Part shown: in pieces, positions 50,576 through 60,276 of the stretch | Numbering within the stretch: the first letter of the stretch is position 1 | How the letters are laid out: the number at the start of each line of letters is the position of its first letter | From: Streptomyces sp. NRRL F-525 | GTDB lineage: Bacteria; Actinomycetota; Actinomycetes; Streptomycetales; Streptomycetaceae | Direction: 5' to 3' | Assembly (NCBI RefSeq): GCF_000716605.1 | Contig: NZ_JNXE01000039.1 | Span: 1 to 64,000, forward strand | DNA length: 64,000 nucleotides | Notes under the pieces: generated by a model | Databases searched by the model: none | What the model saw: the letters and a program-made list of their open reading frames with translations, nothing else | Told to the model about the DNA's origin: nothing | Position numbers and translations under genes: made by a program

Positions 50576-50857
50576 ATGCAGTTACCCGAAGACCAGTGGC
50601 GCGCCGGACACATCCCGGCAGACGTCTACCGGCAGATCCCGCCCGGCACCGACCTGCGCAAGGTCGTGATCGTGCAGGAAGCCCCGCGCTCCTACACGGG
50701 CCCGATCGTCCTGACCCTGGTCATCGTCGCCGGCTCGATCGCCGTGCTCCTGGTGATCGCGTTCGTCGTCCAGGTCATCGCTGCGGCTGCGGTCGCGGTC
50801 ATCTCCGCGAGCGGCGGGATCAGCTACACGATCAGCCGCAGCAGCAAGGACAAGTAG
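50576..50857 (+). CDS. Single-pass membrane protein (Spd-like) with a TTA codon at position 3
   Basis: 93 residues; GGGAGGAC site. One long membrane segment (about 43-80, IVLTLVIVAGSIAVLLVIAF onward) and a cytoplasmic N-domain. The third codon is TTA, the rare leucine codon read in Streptomyces only by the bldA tRNA, so translation may be restricted to developing mycelium. Confidence 0.78.
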   Translation: MQLPEDQWRAGHIPADVYRQIPPGTDLRKVVIVQEAPRSYTGPIVLTLVIVAGSIAVLLVIAFVVQVIAAAAVAVISASGGISYTISRSSKDK

Positions 50858-50950
50858 CACCCTCCGGGGCGGCCTCAACCGCCAAGTCAGTGCCGCCCCG
50901 GACGGCTCGACCACTTCCCGATCTTCCGACCTGAAAGGGCTCCACTCATC

Positions 50951-51133
50951 ATGCCTGTTCGTTTCCCGAACCGTCCGGTCTGCCACCACTGCGACGGCTT
51001 CCCCGTCGTCAGCATCACCACCGGCACCCGCACCCGCGACGGCTCCCGCGTCCTGCTCCGCGTCACCTGCCCCGCCTGCGACGGCACCGGCCACACCGCT
51101 GCCGTGCCGGCCCTCGTCCGGATCGGTGGGTGA
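50951..51133 (+). CDS. Small zinc-ribbon protein of the AICE
   Basis: 60 residues. CHHC (10-13) and CPAC (41-44) with DGTGH after the second pair, again a DnaJ-like CxxCxGxG. One of several cysteine-pair mini-proteins in this operon. GAAAGGG ribosome site. Confidence 0.72.
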   Translation: MPVRFPNRPVCHHCDGFPVVSITTGTRTRDGSRVLLRVTCPACDGTGHTAAVPALVRIGG

Positions 51134-51140
51134 CCGCGTA

Positions 51141-51338
51141 ATGGGTATCTTCCGTGACCGACTGCCCCGCGACACCGGCAACCCGCTCGACTCGAACGCC
51201 GACCGCGCCCGCAGCGTCGCCAAGGCACACGCGAAGCTCGACCAGTCCCGCCCCGAGCCGTCCAAGCCCAAGGGCAACACCACCACCCCGGCCGCACCTT
51301 CGGCCAGCACCCCGCAGAAGCGGGGGTGGCGACGGTGA
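51141..51338 (+). CDS. Small basic protein of the AICE
   Basis: 65 residues from the ATG at 51141; a GTG at 51126, overlapping the previous stop, would add five. Hydrophilic, with a Lys/Pro/Thr-rich tail (SKPKGNTTTPAAPSASTPQK). No domain recognised. The stop overlaps the next start as GTGA. Confidence 0.6.
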   Translation: MGIFRDRLPRDTGNPLDSNADRARSVAKAHAKLDQSRPEPSKPKGNTTTPAAPSASTPQKRGWRR

Positions 51339-51553
51339 CCGCGATGTTCCGCAAGCTTCCCGCTGACCTCACCCCGACCGAGGACAGCCCCGGCCTGCGC
51401 GTCAAGGCCGGCACCCGCTACAGCAGCTCGCAGGGCGACTACGTGTGCGGCGGCTGCGGTGCCGAGGACCACGCCAACGGCGACACCGACGTCACGGCCC
51501 TGGTCGAGGACTACACCGCCCACCACGGGCCCGCTCACCGCAAGGGTCGGTGA
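51335..51553 (+). CDS. Small CGGC-containing protein of the AICE
   Basis: 72 residues from the GTG at 51335 (start could also be 51326 or 51344). Contains one CGGC pair followed by EDHANGD and a C-terminal HHGPAHR, a potential C2H2-like metal site. Ends four bases before the repSA start. Confidence 0.6.
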   Translation: MTAMFRKLPADLTPTEDSPGLRVKAGTRYSSSQGDYVCGGCGAEDHANGDTDVTALVEDYTAHHGPAHRKGR

Positions 51554-51557
51554 GCCT

Positions 51558-52948
<1,391 letters not shown>

Positions 52949-52952
<4 letters not shown>

Positions 52953-53158
52953 CCGCGACTGTGATCACGCGCAAGTGGTACACCACGGCCGAAGTCGCCG
53001 AGATGCTCGGCTACGGCCTGTCCAAGACCAAGATGCTCGTACTGACTGGTGAGATCCATTCGCTCAAGGACGGACGCAACCGCCGCATCCTGCCCCGATG
53101 GGTGGATGAGTACGTCGAACGTCTCGCCCAGGAAGCCGAGCAGAGGTGGTCGGCATGA
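52949..53158 (+). CDS. xis: Excisionase / HTH DNA-binding protein
   Basis: 69 residues. MerR-like helix-turn-helix of the HTH_17/excisionase type: KWYTTAEVAEMLGYGLSKTKMLV, then a wing with DGRNRRILPRWVDEYVERL. Directs the integrase towards excision. Overlaps repSA and int by four bases at each end, the usual rep-xis-int coupling. Confidence 0.87.
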
Positions 53159-54378
53159 GCGGCAAGCGTGGCAACGGCGAAGGCTCGATCTACCCGTACA
53201 AGAACAGCTTTGCCGCATACGCCTGGGTCACCACTCCCGAAGGCAACCGCAAGCGGAAGTACGTCTATGGCAAGACCCGGGAAGAGGTCCACGAGAAGTG
53301 GATCAAGTTGCACGCTGAGGCCCAGAAAGGGCCGGTGGCCACCTCCACACCGACGCTGGCGCAGTACCTCGCGCGGTGGCTCCGGGAGGTCGTGGAGCCT
53401 GACCTGAAGCCCAAGACGGCCGAGACCTACGCCATGCACGTCCGCCTCTACATCGCGCCGGGACTCGGTTCGAAGCGGCTCGACAAGCTCACCGTGCGGG
53501 ACGTCCGGAGCTGGGTCAACGACCTGTTGGATCAGTGCCAGTGCTGCGCTCAGGGCCTCGACGCGAAGCGGGACAAGCCTCGTTGCTGTGCCGCCGGCGA
53601 CTGCTGCGAGCGCATCCCGTCGCGCCGTACGGTGCAGGACGCGCGCGCCGTTCTGCGGTCGGCGCTGACCAACGCGATGACGGAAGAGCTGATCTCGAAG
53701 AACGTTGCGGGCCTGGTCAAGGTGCGGTCGGCGCGCAAGGTGAAGCGCCATCCGTGGTCGGTGGAAGAGGCTCGGCAGTTCCTCGAAGCGGCCAGCGCTG
53801 CTCATGATTCGCTGTACGCGGCGTACGTGCTCATCCTGGTTCTGGGCTTCCGGCGGGGCGAAGTGCTGGGCCTCACCTGGAAGAGCGTGAACCTGGACGC
53901 CGGGGAGGTCACGGTGGAGATGCAGCTACAGCGGATCAACCGGCGCCTCGTGCATGACGAGACCAAGACCGAGTCGTCCACGGCCACGCTGCCGCTGCCG
54001 CAGATCTGCGTGACTGCGCTCCAACTCCACTGGCAGGAAAGGGAGTTGGCGAAGCAAGCCGCCGGCGAACTGTGGAGTGACTCCGACTTCGTGTTCACCA
54101 CGCGCTACGGTACGCCGTTCGAACCGCGCAACTTCAACCGCCGGTTCACCGATCGCTCGTCCCGCGCGGGCGTCCGCCGTATCCGGCTGCACGACACCCG
54201 GCACACGTGCGGCTCGCTCCTGGCCGCGCTCGACGTGCACCCTCGCGTCGCGATGCAGATCCTCCGGCACAGCAAGATCGCGGTCACGATGGAGGTCTAC
54301 ACGCACGTGCCCTCGGAGTCGACACGGCGGGCGCTTCGCAAGCTGGGCAAGCACCTTGGGAAGCAAGATCCAAAGTAG
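53155..54378 (+). CDS. int: Tyrosine recombinase integrase of the AICE
   Basis: 407 residues from the ATG at 53155. N-terminal AP2-like arm-binding domain (GKRGNGEGSIYPYKNSFAAYAWV), SAM-like core-binding domain (about 65-175, with an unusual cysteine-rich insert CQCCAQGL...CCAAGDCCER around 126-158), then the catalytic domain: R233 (GFRRGEVLGL), H346 and R349 (HDTRHTCGS), Y382 (MEVYTHV). Its stop falls within the right 24-bp end repeat, close to attR. Recombines attP with the tRNA-Ala attB. Confidence 0.93.
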   Translation: MSGKRGNGEGSIYPYKNSFAAYAWVTTPEGNRKRKYVYGKTREEVHEKWIKLHAEAQKGPVATSTPTLAQYLARWLREVVEPDLKPKTAETYAMHVRLYIAPGLGSKRLDKLTVRDVRSWVNDLLDQCQCCAQGLDAKRDKPRCCAAGDCCERIPSRRTVQDARAVLRSALTNAMTEELISKNVAGLVKVRSARKVKRHPWSVEEARQFLEAASAAHDSLYAAYVLILVLGFRRGEVLGLTWKSVNLDAGEVTVEMQLQRINRRLVHDETKTESSTATLPLPQICVTALQLHWQERELAKQAAGELWSDSDFVFTTRYGTPFEPRNFNRRFTDRSSRAGVRRIRLHDTRHTCGSLLAALDVHPRVAMQILRHSKIAVTMEVYTHVPSESTRRALRKLGKHLGKQDPK

Positions 54379-54401
54379 TTGCTGTACTTCGCTGCTGTAC
54401 G
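54378..54401. repeat. 24-bp element-end repeat, right copy (candidate integrase arm site)
   Basis: Same 24 bases as 44881-44904, in the same orientation, starting on the last base of the int stop codon and 46 bp inside attR. Confidence 0.7.
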
Positions 54402-54408
54402 ACGCAAA

Positions 54409-54442
54409 AGAGCCCCAGCCGGATCACTCCGACTGGGGCTCT
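54409..54442 (-). terminator. Terminator carried by the AICE next to attR
   Basis: AGAGCCCCAG (54409-54418) pairs with CTGGGGCTCT (54433-54442). On the minus strand it is followed by TTTTGCG, so it is a good intrinsic terminator for the tRNA transcript; on the plus strand it ends the int operon. Confidence 0.78.
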
Positions 54443-54446
54443 GAGC

Positions 54447-54494
54447 TGCGGTGGACCTGTGGGGATTTGAACCCCAGACCCCCTCGATGCGAAC
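54447..54494. repeat. attR
   Basis: Second copy of the 48-bp repeat, here within the complete tRNA-Ala gene. The identity segment spans the T arm, variable region and 3' half of the anticodon arm and loop plus five bases beyond the discriminator base. Confidence 0.93.
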
Positions 54495-54525
54495 GAGGTG
54501 CGCTACCAGACTGCGCCACAGGCCC
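54452..54525 (-). tRNA. tRNA-Ala, anticodon CGC
   Basis: 74 nt fold into a standard cloverleaf: acceptor GGGCCTG/CAGGTCC with the G3-U70 pair that specifies alanine, D stem GCGC, anticodon arm CCTCG-TTCGCAT-CGAGG, T arm TGGGG-TTCAAAT-CCCCA, discriminator A. The CCA end is only partly encoded (ACC). Its 3' half is supplied by the integrated element. Confidence 0.95.
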
Positions 54526-54586
54526 TTGCAACGAGTGAAACTCTAGCATCCCCGTCAGGGTGCTTGGAAATCGGTTCCTTGCCTGG

Positions 54587-55984
54587 TCACTCGTTGGCCG
54601 CGCGGGGCCGTTCGCCGTCCTCGTACTGATCGAACAGGGGCGTACGGCCCCGCTCGCGGGCGCGCCGGGCGGAGGCGGCGCGGCGGGCATCGGTACGGCC
54701 GTCCACCGTCGACCTGTCCTCCGACGGGTCCTCCGCGTCCTCGTCCAGAGCATCCCGAGCATCCCGGGTGTCCTGGGCATCGCGGGCACCGCGCTCGTCC
54801 CGCCCCCCACCCTGCGCCTCCTGCTCCGGCGCCACGGAGCTGGAGCGGGCCGAGCTCCACGCGTCCGGCGCCCCGAGGTCCACGTCGGACGTGGCGCGCG
54901 GCGCGACCGGCGCGGTGACGTACGTCGGCAGCGGTACCGGTACCGGGTCCCAGCTGTCGCCCTGGCCCGGCCGGCGCTGCCGCTCACGCTGCTGGTCGAC
55001 CCACTCGGCGTGGTCGGTCTGCTCGACGAGGGCGCGGCGGTCGGCGGCGAGCGCGGACAGCCCGGGGTCCGTCTCCGGCTCCGGACCCTCCTCGGCGTCG
55101 TCGATCCCGGCGTCCACGGACGCGCGCCTGCGCGGCTGACGCTCCCTCAGTCGCTGCGCGGCGACCTCGGCCCTGCGCCGGTCCATCTGGTAGGCGAAGC
55201 GGCGGCGTTCCTGGGTGCGCAGGTAGGCGATGTATCCGCTGAGGAGCACCGCCGGTACGCCGGGCGCCCAGAGCAGGGCGAGCCCGCCGACCGCCGCGAC
55301 GATCGCGCCGAGCGTGAAGGCGAGGAAGAGCATCACGGTGGTACGTCTGCGGCGCGCGAGCACCTTCACCCGCCGGGCGCGCGCCGCCGCGGCCTCCTCG
55401 GCGGGCGAACGCCGCGCTACCGGGACGCGCTTGCGCGCAGACGCAGGCGCGGAGGCGGGCGCGGGTCCGGACTTGGGTGCCTGGACCGGCACGGAGGCTT
55501 GGTGCGGTGCCGACTTGTGCGCCTGCTCACGCGCCGGTTCACGGACCGGCTCGCGCTCGGGTTCGCGCGCCGACTCCCGCGCCGCCGCGCGCTCTGTTTC
55601 CCGTGCCGCAGCACGCTCCGATTCACGGACCGCCCCACGCTCCGGTTCTCGCGCCGCTTCCGGCCGTTCCTGGCTCTGCTGCCGGACGGGCGCGTGTACC
55701 TGGGGACGGGCCGGGGGCATGGCGAAGGCCCGGACGTCCACCGAGTCGGTGACGGCGTCCGGCACGACGGCGCTGGGCTCCTCCTCCTCGGTGGAGCGCG
55801 CCCGCAGGTCCTTGGCGTACCGGCGCTCCATTCCCGCCCGTCCGGACAGCAGCCGGATGGCGGTGCTGAAGCGTTCCGTCGGACGGGCCTCGTTCAGCTC
55901 GTCCTGCCTACGGAGCCACATCGGCACCAAGTAGGCGGCCCAGGCCCCGACAATGACTGCGTAGATGAGGCCGCTGCTGCTCAC
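54587..55984 (-). CDS. Membrane protein, probable GlpR (receptor of the MoeA-like Glp) homologue
   Basis: 465 residues from a GTG. N-terminal membrane helix (3-23), a long charged region with Arg-Glu repeats (about 108-155, e.g. EPEREPVREPAREQ), two central helices (about 215-237 and 239-256), and an acidic, disordered-looking C-terminus. Position after rimJ in a galU-moeA-rimJ-membrane-protein cluster equals Mycobacterium Rv0993-Rv0996, and in corynebacteria the equivalent protein is, as I recall, GlpR, which binds the gephyrin-like Glp and links it to division and polar growth. Function here is inferred from synteny and topology. Confidence 0.7.
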   Translation of the reverse strand: MSSSGLIYAVIVGAWAAYLVPMWLRRQDELNEARPTERFSTAIRLLSGRAGMERRYAKDLRARSTEEEEPSAVVPDAVTDSVDVRAFAMPPARPQVHAPVRQQSQERPEAAREPERGAVRESERAAARETERAAARESAREPEREPVREPAREQAHKSAPHQASVPVQAPKSGPAPASAPASARKRVPVARRSPAEEAAAARARRVKVLARRRRTTVMLFLAFTLGAIVAAVGGLALLWAPGVPAVLLSGYIAYLRTQERRRFAYQMDRRRAEVAAQRLRERQPRRRASVDAGIDDAEEGPEPETDPGLSALAADRRALVEQTDHAEWVDQQRERQRRPGQGDSWDPVPVPLPTYVTAPVAPRATSDVDLGAPDAWSSARSSSVAPEQEAQGGGRDERGARDAQDTRDARDALDEDAEDPSEDRSTVDGRTDARRAASARRARERGRTPLFDQYEDGERPRAANE

Positions 55985-56225
55985 GCCTCACACGGTAGAG
56001 GGGTTTGCGTGAGGCCATCTGCCAATTGAGCCGGTGTGTCGCACGATCTGGCTGATATTTCGAGCTTTTTTTGTGATGGATGCGATCAACAGGCCGCCGA
56101 GTTGGCGAATTCATTGCCCGAAGACGGTCATCCGTCGATCACTTTCGAACACGTATTCCATTTCCGGGACGTCCGGGACTTCCCGCCTCCACGCCCCCAC
56201 GCCCCCGCTCCTCCACGCCTCCGGG

Positions 56226-56840
56226 TTATGCGGGATTGTCGTGCGGGGTGCTCCGGGAGCGTGCCCGCTGCCAGCGGGCCAGCAACCCCTCGGGCACCTC
56301 TTCCGCGGTGAGCGCGAAGACGAGGTGGTCGCGCCAGGCGCCGTCGATGTGGAGATAACGGGGCCTGAGCCCCTCCTCACGGAATCCGAGTTTCTCGACG
56401 ACCCGGCGGCTGGGGCCGTTCTCCGGGCGAATGCAGACCTCGATGCGGTGCAGTCCCACGGCACGGAAACAGTGGTCCACGACAAGCGCCACGGACGTCG
56501 GCATCACTCCGCGGCCGGCCACCGACTCGTCCACCCAGTAGCCGATGTGGCCCGAGCACATGGAGCCCCAGGTGATCCCGGCGACCGTCAACTGCCCGAC
56601 CAGGCGCCCCTGGTATTCGATGACGAACGGCAGCATCCGGCCCGAGTTCGCCTCGGAGCGGAGATGCCGGACCATCTGCCGGTACGTCGGCCGGTGCGCG
56701 ATCGGCCCGCTGGGGGTGGGCGGCGGAATCGTCGCCTCCCAGGGGCGCAGCCAGTCCCGGTTGCGCCGGTTGACCTCGCGCCAGGCCCGCTGGTCGCGCA
56801 GTTTTATCGGCCTCAGGACGATGTCGCCGTCCACCAGCAC
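56226..56840 (-). CDS. rimJ: RimJ-type N-acetyltransferase
   Basis: 204 residues, GTG start (a start further upstream cannot be excluded). GNAT of the RimJ/RimL ribosomal-protein acetyltransferase group: N-terminal IVLRPIKLRDQRAWREVNRRNRDWLRPWE, motif A with GYWVDESVAGRGVMPTSVALVVDHCF (about 100-125) and VEKLGFREEGLRPRYLHIDGAWRDHLVF. The true target is not known for actinobacterial members. Lies between mogA and the GlpR-like gene. Confidence 0.88.
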   Translation of the reverse strand: MLVDGDIVLRPIKLRDQRAWREVNRRNRDWLRPWEATIPPPTPSGPIAHRPTYRQMVRHLRSEANSGRMLPFVIEYQGRLVGQLTVAGITWGSMCSGHIGYWVDESVAGRGVMPTSVALVVDHCFRAVGLHRIEVCIRPENGPSRRVVEKLGFREEGLRPRYLHIDGAWRDHLVFALTAEEVPEGLLARWQRARSRSTPHDNPA

Positions 56841-56860
56841 GGCAGGCCAGGATGGGCTGT

Positions 56861-57391
56861 TCAGCTCGCACCCCCACTGGTGTCGGCGGGTCTGGTGTGA
56901 TCGCCGCCTCGGATCTGGTCGACGGCGTGCGCCAGCAGGGGCTCCAGGACGGCGAGGCCGTCCCTCACCCCGCCGGTGGACCCCGGCAGGTTGACGATCA
57001 GTGTGCGCCCGGCGACTCCGGCCAGGCCCCGGGAGAGCGCCGCGGTCGGCACCTTCTCCCGTCCGTACGCCCGAATGGCCTCGGCGATGCCCGGCACCTC
57101 GTAGTCGATGACCGCCCGGGTCGCCTCGGGGGTGCGGTCGGTGGGCGAGATGCCGGTACCGCCGGTGGTGACGACGGCGTCGTAACCGGCTTCTACGGCG
57201 GCCCGCAGCGCGGCCTCCACCGGGTCGCCGTCGGGGACCACCCGCGGGCCTTCGACCGCGAAGCCGAAGCCCTTCAGGCCGTCGGCGATCAGGGGGCCGC
57301 CCTTGTCCTCGTAGACGCCGGAGGCGGCGCGGTTGGAGGCGGTGACCACCAGGGCGCGGTACCGCGCGGGCAGGGTGCCGTCGGGCGTCAT
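56861..57391 (-). CDS. mogA: Molybdopterin adenylyltransferase (MogA/MoaB family)
   Basis: 176 residues. Adenylylates molybdopterin before molybdenum insertion. Signature [16 protein letters not shown] at about 75-90 and [13 protein letters not shown] near 138. Start overlaps moaC by four bases. Together with moaC and moeA it gives a molybdenum cofactor set. Confidence 0.92.
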   Translation of the reverse strand: MTPDGTLPARYRALVVTASNRAASGVYEDKGGPLIADGLKGFGFAVEGPRVVPDGDPVEAALRAAVEAGYDAVVTTGGTGISPTDRTPEATRAVIDYEVPGIAEAIRAYGREKVPTAALSRGLAGVAGRTLIVNLPGSTGGVRDGLAVLEPLLAHAVDQIRGGDHTRPADTSGGAS

Positions 57392-57900
57392 GTCCGGCTC
57401 CAGTCGCCCGACTTGCCGCCCGTCTTCTCCTCCACGCGCACGTCCGTGATGACCGCTCCCTTGTCGACCGCCTTGACCATGTCGATCACGGTGAGCGCGG
57501 CGACGGAGACCGCGGTGAGCGCCTCCATCTCGACGCCCGTGCGGTCCGTCGTCTTCACGGTGGCCCGGATCCGTACGGCGTCGTCCGCGACCGACAGATC
57601 CAGTTTCACACCCGACACCGACAACGGGTGGCAGAGCGGGATGAGGTCCGGGGTGCGTTTGGCGCCCATGATCCCGGCGATGCGCGCGGTGGCCAGGGCG
57701 TCGCCCTTGGGGACGCCCTCGCCGCGCAGCAGTTCGACCACGCGGGGCGAGACGAGGACGCGTCCGCTGGCGGTGGCGGTGCGCGCGGTCACGTCCTTGC
57801 CGGACACGTCGACCATCCGGGCGGCGCCCGCGTCGTCGATGTGCGTCAGTCGGTCGTGCGCAAGGGGTCCAGGGGTGTCCCCCTGGAAAGGCTCAGTCAT
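57388..57900 (-). CDS. moaC: Cyclic pyranopterin monophosphate synthase
   Basis: 170 residues from the ATG at 57900 ([18 protein letters not shown]); the frame is open far upstream, antisense of nothing meaningful, so this start is chosen by homology. Motifs: [30 protein letters not shown] and [27 protein letters not shown] (catalytic Lys region). Converts the MoaA product to cPMP. Overlaps mogA. Confidence 0.95.
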   Translation of the reverse strand: MTEPFQGDTPGPLAHDRLTHIDDAGAARMVDVSGKDVTARTATASGRVLVSPRVVELLRGEGVPKGDALATARIAGIMGAKRTPDLIPLCHPLSVSGVKLDLSVADDAVRIRATVKTTDRTGVEMEALTAVSVAALTVIDMVKAVDKGAVITDVRVEEKTGGKSGDWSRT

Positions 57901-57962
57901 GCTGTGTGGCGCTCCCGGTCCGGGCGTGTTGTGCGCGACACGGTACCGCCAACCAGCAGTAC

Positions 57963-59285
57963 TCAGCGGAGCAGGACCACTTCGACCTCGGTGCCGGGTT
58001 CCACGGACTCGACGTCCTCGGGGACGACGATCAGCGCGTCGGCGAGCGCGAGGGCCGCGACCAGGTGCGATCCGGCGCCCCCTACGGGGGTGACCTCGCC
58101 GTCGGCGTACGTCCCGCGCAGGAACTGTCTGCGCCCCTTCGGGGAGGTCAGCGCCTTGTCCGTGGTGAGGGTGGCCCGGGTCCTGGGGCGGTGGACGTCC
58201 TCCAGACCCATCAGGGCGCGGATCGCGGGCCGGACGAACAGCTCGAAGGAGACGTACGACGACACCGGGTTGCCGGGGAGGGCCAGCAGCGGGATGTGGT
58301 CGAGGCCGATGGAGCCGAAGCCCTGGGGTTTGCCGGGCTGCATGGCGAGCTTGCGGAAGTCGATCCCGGCGCCCTCCTCGTCCTCGTCGCCCACGGAGGA
58401 CAGCGCCTCCTTGACGACGTCGTACGCCCCGACGCTCACGCCGCCGGTGGTGACCATGAGGTCGGCGCGGACGAGCTGGTCCTCGATGGTGTCGCGGAGG
58501 GTCTCGGCGTCGTCGGCGACGGCGCCGACCCGGTAGGCGATGGCTCCGGCGTCGCGGGCGGCGGCGGTGAGGGCGAAGCTGTTGGAGTCGTAGATCTGGC
58601 CGTCGGCCAACTGCTCGTCGGGCTGGACGAGTTCGCTGCCGGTGGACATGACGACCACGCGCGGGCGGGGGCGCACGCGGACCGTGCCGCGGCCGATCGC
58701 GGCGAGCAGGGCGATCTGCGGCGGGCCGAGGACGGTGCCGGCGTCCAGGGCGCGGTCCCCCGCCTTCACGTCGCTGCCCTTCGCGCGTACGTGCGCGCGT
58801 GCCTCCGCCGAGCGGTACACGTGCACGTGCCCGGTGGCGGCCTCGGGGGCCTGGCTGCGGGCCCGCATGCCGGTGACCGGGCCGTCGCCGAGGCCTCCGT
58901 CGGTCCACTCCACGGGGACGACGGCCTCGGCGCCGGGCGGAAGCGGGGCGCCGGTCATGATGCGGGCGGTCTCCCCCGGGCCCACGCGGAGCGGCTCGGC
59001 GTGGCCCGCCGCGACGTCGCCGATCACCGTCAGGACGGCCGGGAACTCCTCGCTCGCGCCCGCGACGTCCGTGACCCGCACCGCGTACCCGTCCATCGAG
59101 CTGTTATCGAAGGGCGGGAGCGAGACCGGCACCGTGATGTCCTCGACCAGGACGCAGCCCTGGGCGTCGAGCAGTTGCAGCTCGATGGGTTCCAGGGGGC
59201 GGACGGTCGCGAGGATGTCCTCCAGGTGCTCGTCCACCGTCCAGAGGTGGTCGGGCCCTGCGGTGCGGGTCGCGGCGGTGCTCAA
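57963..59285 (-). CDS. moeA: Molybdopterin molybdenumtransferase MoeA / gephyrin-like protein (Glp candidate)
   Basis: 440 residues; TTG start, GAGGAG of the galU end serving as ribosome site. Domains: MoeA N-terminal ([16 protein letters not shown] near 55-70), the MoCF-binding domain ([41 protein letters not shown]) and domain IV. MoeA inserts molybdate into adenylylated molybdopterin. In corynebacteria the orthologous-position protein Glp binds FtsZ and the membrane protein GlpR; the same gene neighbourhood (galU, rimJ, membrane protein) here makes a dual or divergent role plausible. Confidence 0.9.
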   Translation of the reverse strand: MSTAATRTAGPDHLWTVDEHLEDILATVRPLEPIELQLLDAQGCVLVEDITVPVSLPPFDNSSMDGYAVRVTDVAGASEEFPAVLTVIGDVAAGHAEPLRVGPGETARIMTGAPLPPGAEAVVPVEWTDGGLGDGPVTGMRARSQAPEAATGHVHVYRSAEARAHVRAKGSDVKAGDRALDAGTVLGPPQIALLAAIGRGTVRVRPRPRVVVMSTGSELVQPDEQLADGQIYDSNSFALTAAARDAGAIAYRVGAVADDAETLRDTIEDQLVRADLMVTTGGVSVGAYDVVKEALSSVGDEDEEGAGIDFRKLAMQPGKPQGFGSIGLDHIPLLALPGNPVSSYVSFELFVRPAIRALMGLEDVHRPRTRATLTTDKALTSPKGRRQFLRGTYADGEVTPVGGAGSHLVAALALADALIVVPEDVESVEPGTEVEVVLLR

Positions 59286-59290
59286 CGTTG

Positions 59291-60193
59291 CTACATCTCC
59301 TCGGCTACGTAACTGCGAAGCCAGGCCCGGAAGTCCGGCCCCAGGTCTTCACGTTCGCACGCGAGTCTGACAATGGCACGCAGATAGTCGCCCCGGTCGC
59401 CGGTGTCATAGCGGCGGCCCTTGAAGACCACGCCGTGCACGGGGCCGCCGACCTTCTCGTCGGTGGCCAACTGCTGGAGGGCGTCGGTGAGTTGGATCTC
59501 GCCGCCGCGGCCCGGCTCGGTCTTGCGCAGTATGTCGAAGATGTGGGGGTCGAGGACGTAGCGGCCGATGATCGCGTAGTTCGACGGGGCGTCGGCCGCG
59601 TCCGGCTTCTCGACCAGGCCGGTCACCTTGACGACGTCGTCGTCCGCGGTGGCTTCCACGGCAGCGCAGCCGTAGAGGTGGATCTGCTCGGGGGCGACCT
59701 CCATGAGGGCGACGACGCTGCCGCCGTGCTGCTCCTGGACCTCGACCATGCGCGCGAGCAGGGGGTCACGGGGGTCGATCAGGTCATCCCCGAGGAGGAC
59801 GGCGAAGGGCTCGTGGCCGACGTGCGGGGCGGCGCACAGGACGGCGTGGCCGAGGCCCTTGGGGTCGCCCTGGCGGACGTAGTGCATGGTCGCGAGGTCG
59901 CTGGACTCCTGGACCTTGGCGAGCCGGCTCGCGTCACCCTTCTTCTGGAGGGCGGATTCGAGCTCGTAGTTGCGGTCGAAGTGGTCCTCCAGGGGACGCT
60001 TGTTGCGTCCGGTGATCATGAGGACGTCGTCGAGCCCAGCCGACGCGGCCTCTTCGACCACGTACTGGATCGCGGGCTTGTCCACGACCGGCAGCATCTC
60101 CTTGGGAGTTGCCTTCGTGGCCGGCAGGAACCTGGTGCCGAGACCGGCTGCGGGGATGACAGCCTTGCTGATCCTGGGGTGCGACTGAGTCAT
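59291..60193 (-). CDS. galU: UTP-glucose-1-phosphate uridylyltransferase
   Basis: 300 residues. Makes UDP-glucose for cell-wall and storage polysaccharides. N-terminal nucleotide-binding GLGTRFLPATKATPKEMLPV (about 17-36), then KPAIQYVVEEA, and FAVLLGDDLI (metal Asp). Ends five bases before moeA, so the two are co-transcribed. Confidence 0.94.
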   Translation of the reverse strand: MTQSHPRISKAVIPAAGLGTRFLPATKATPKEMLPVVDKPAIQYVVEEAASAGLDDVLMITGRNKRPLEDHFDRNYELESALQKKGDASRLAKVQESSDLATMHYVRQGDPKGLGHAVLCAAPHVGHEPFAVLLGDDLIDPRDPLLARMVEVQEQHGGSVVALMEVAPEQIHLYGCAAVEATADDDVVKVTGLVEKPDAADAPSNYAIIGRYVLDPHIFDILRKTEPGRGGEIQLTDALQQLATDEKVGGPVHGVVFKGRRYDTGDRGDYLRAIVRLACEREDLGPDFRAWLRSYVAEEM

Positions 60194-60276
60194 GCCCGAA
60201 CCTTATCCGGTGCCTTTGTGCAGAATCTGTGGCTCCGGTTAAAACGCTCTCATATGAGCACATTAGGAGGGTACGG

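Noticed and set aside
57901..58908. Long upstream extension of the moaC frame
   Set aside because: It is antisense-frame sequence through moeA with Arg/Pro-rich composition, typical of open shadow frames in high-GC DNA. MoaC homology starts at 57900.
60250..60259. CTCATATGAG palindrome in the galU / cyclo-ligase gap as an operator
   Set aside because: Ten bases with an NdeI-like centre is too short to claim a regulator site; noted only within the gene entry.
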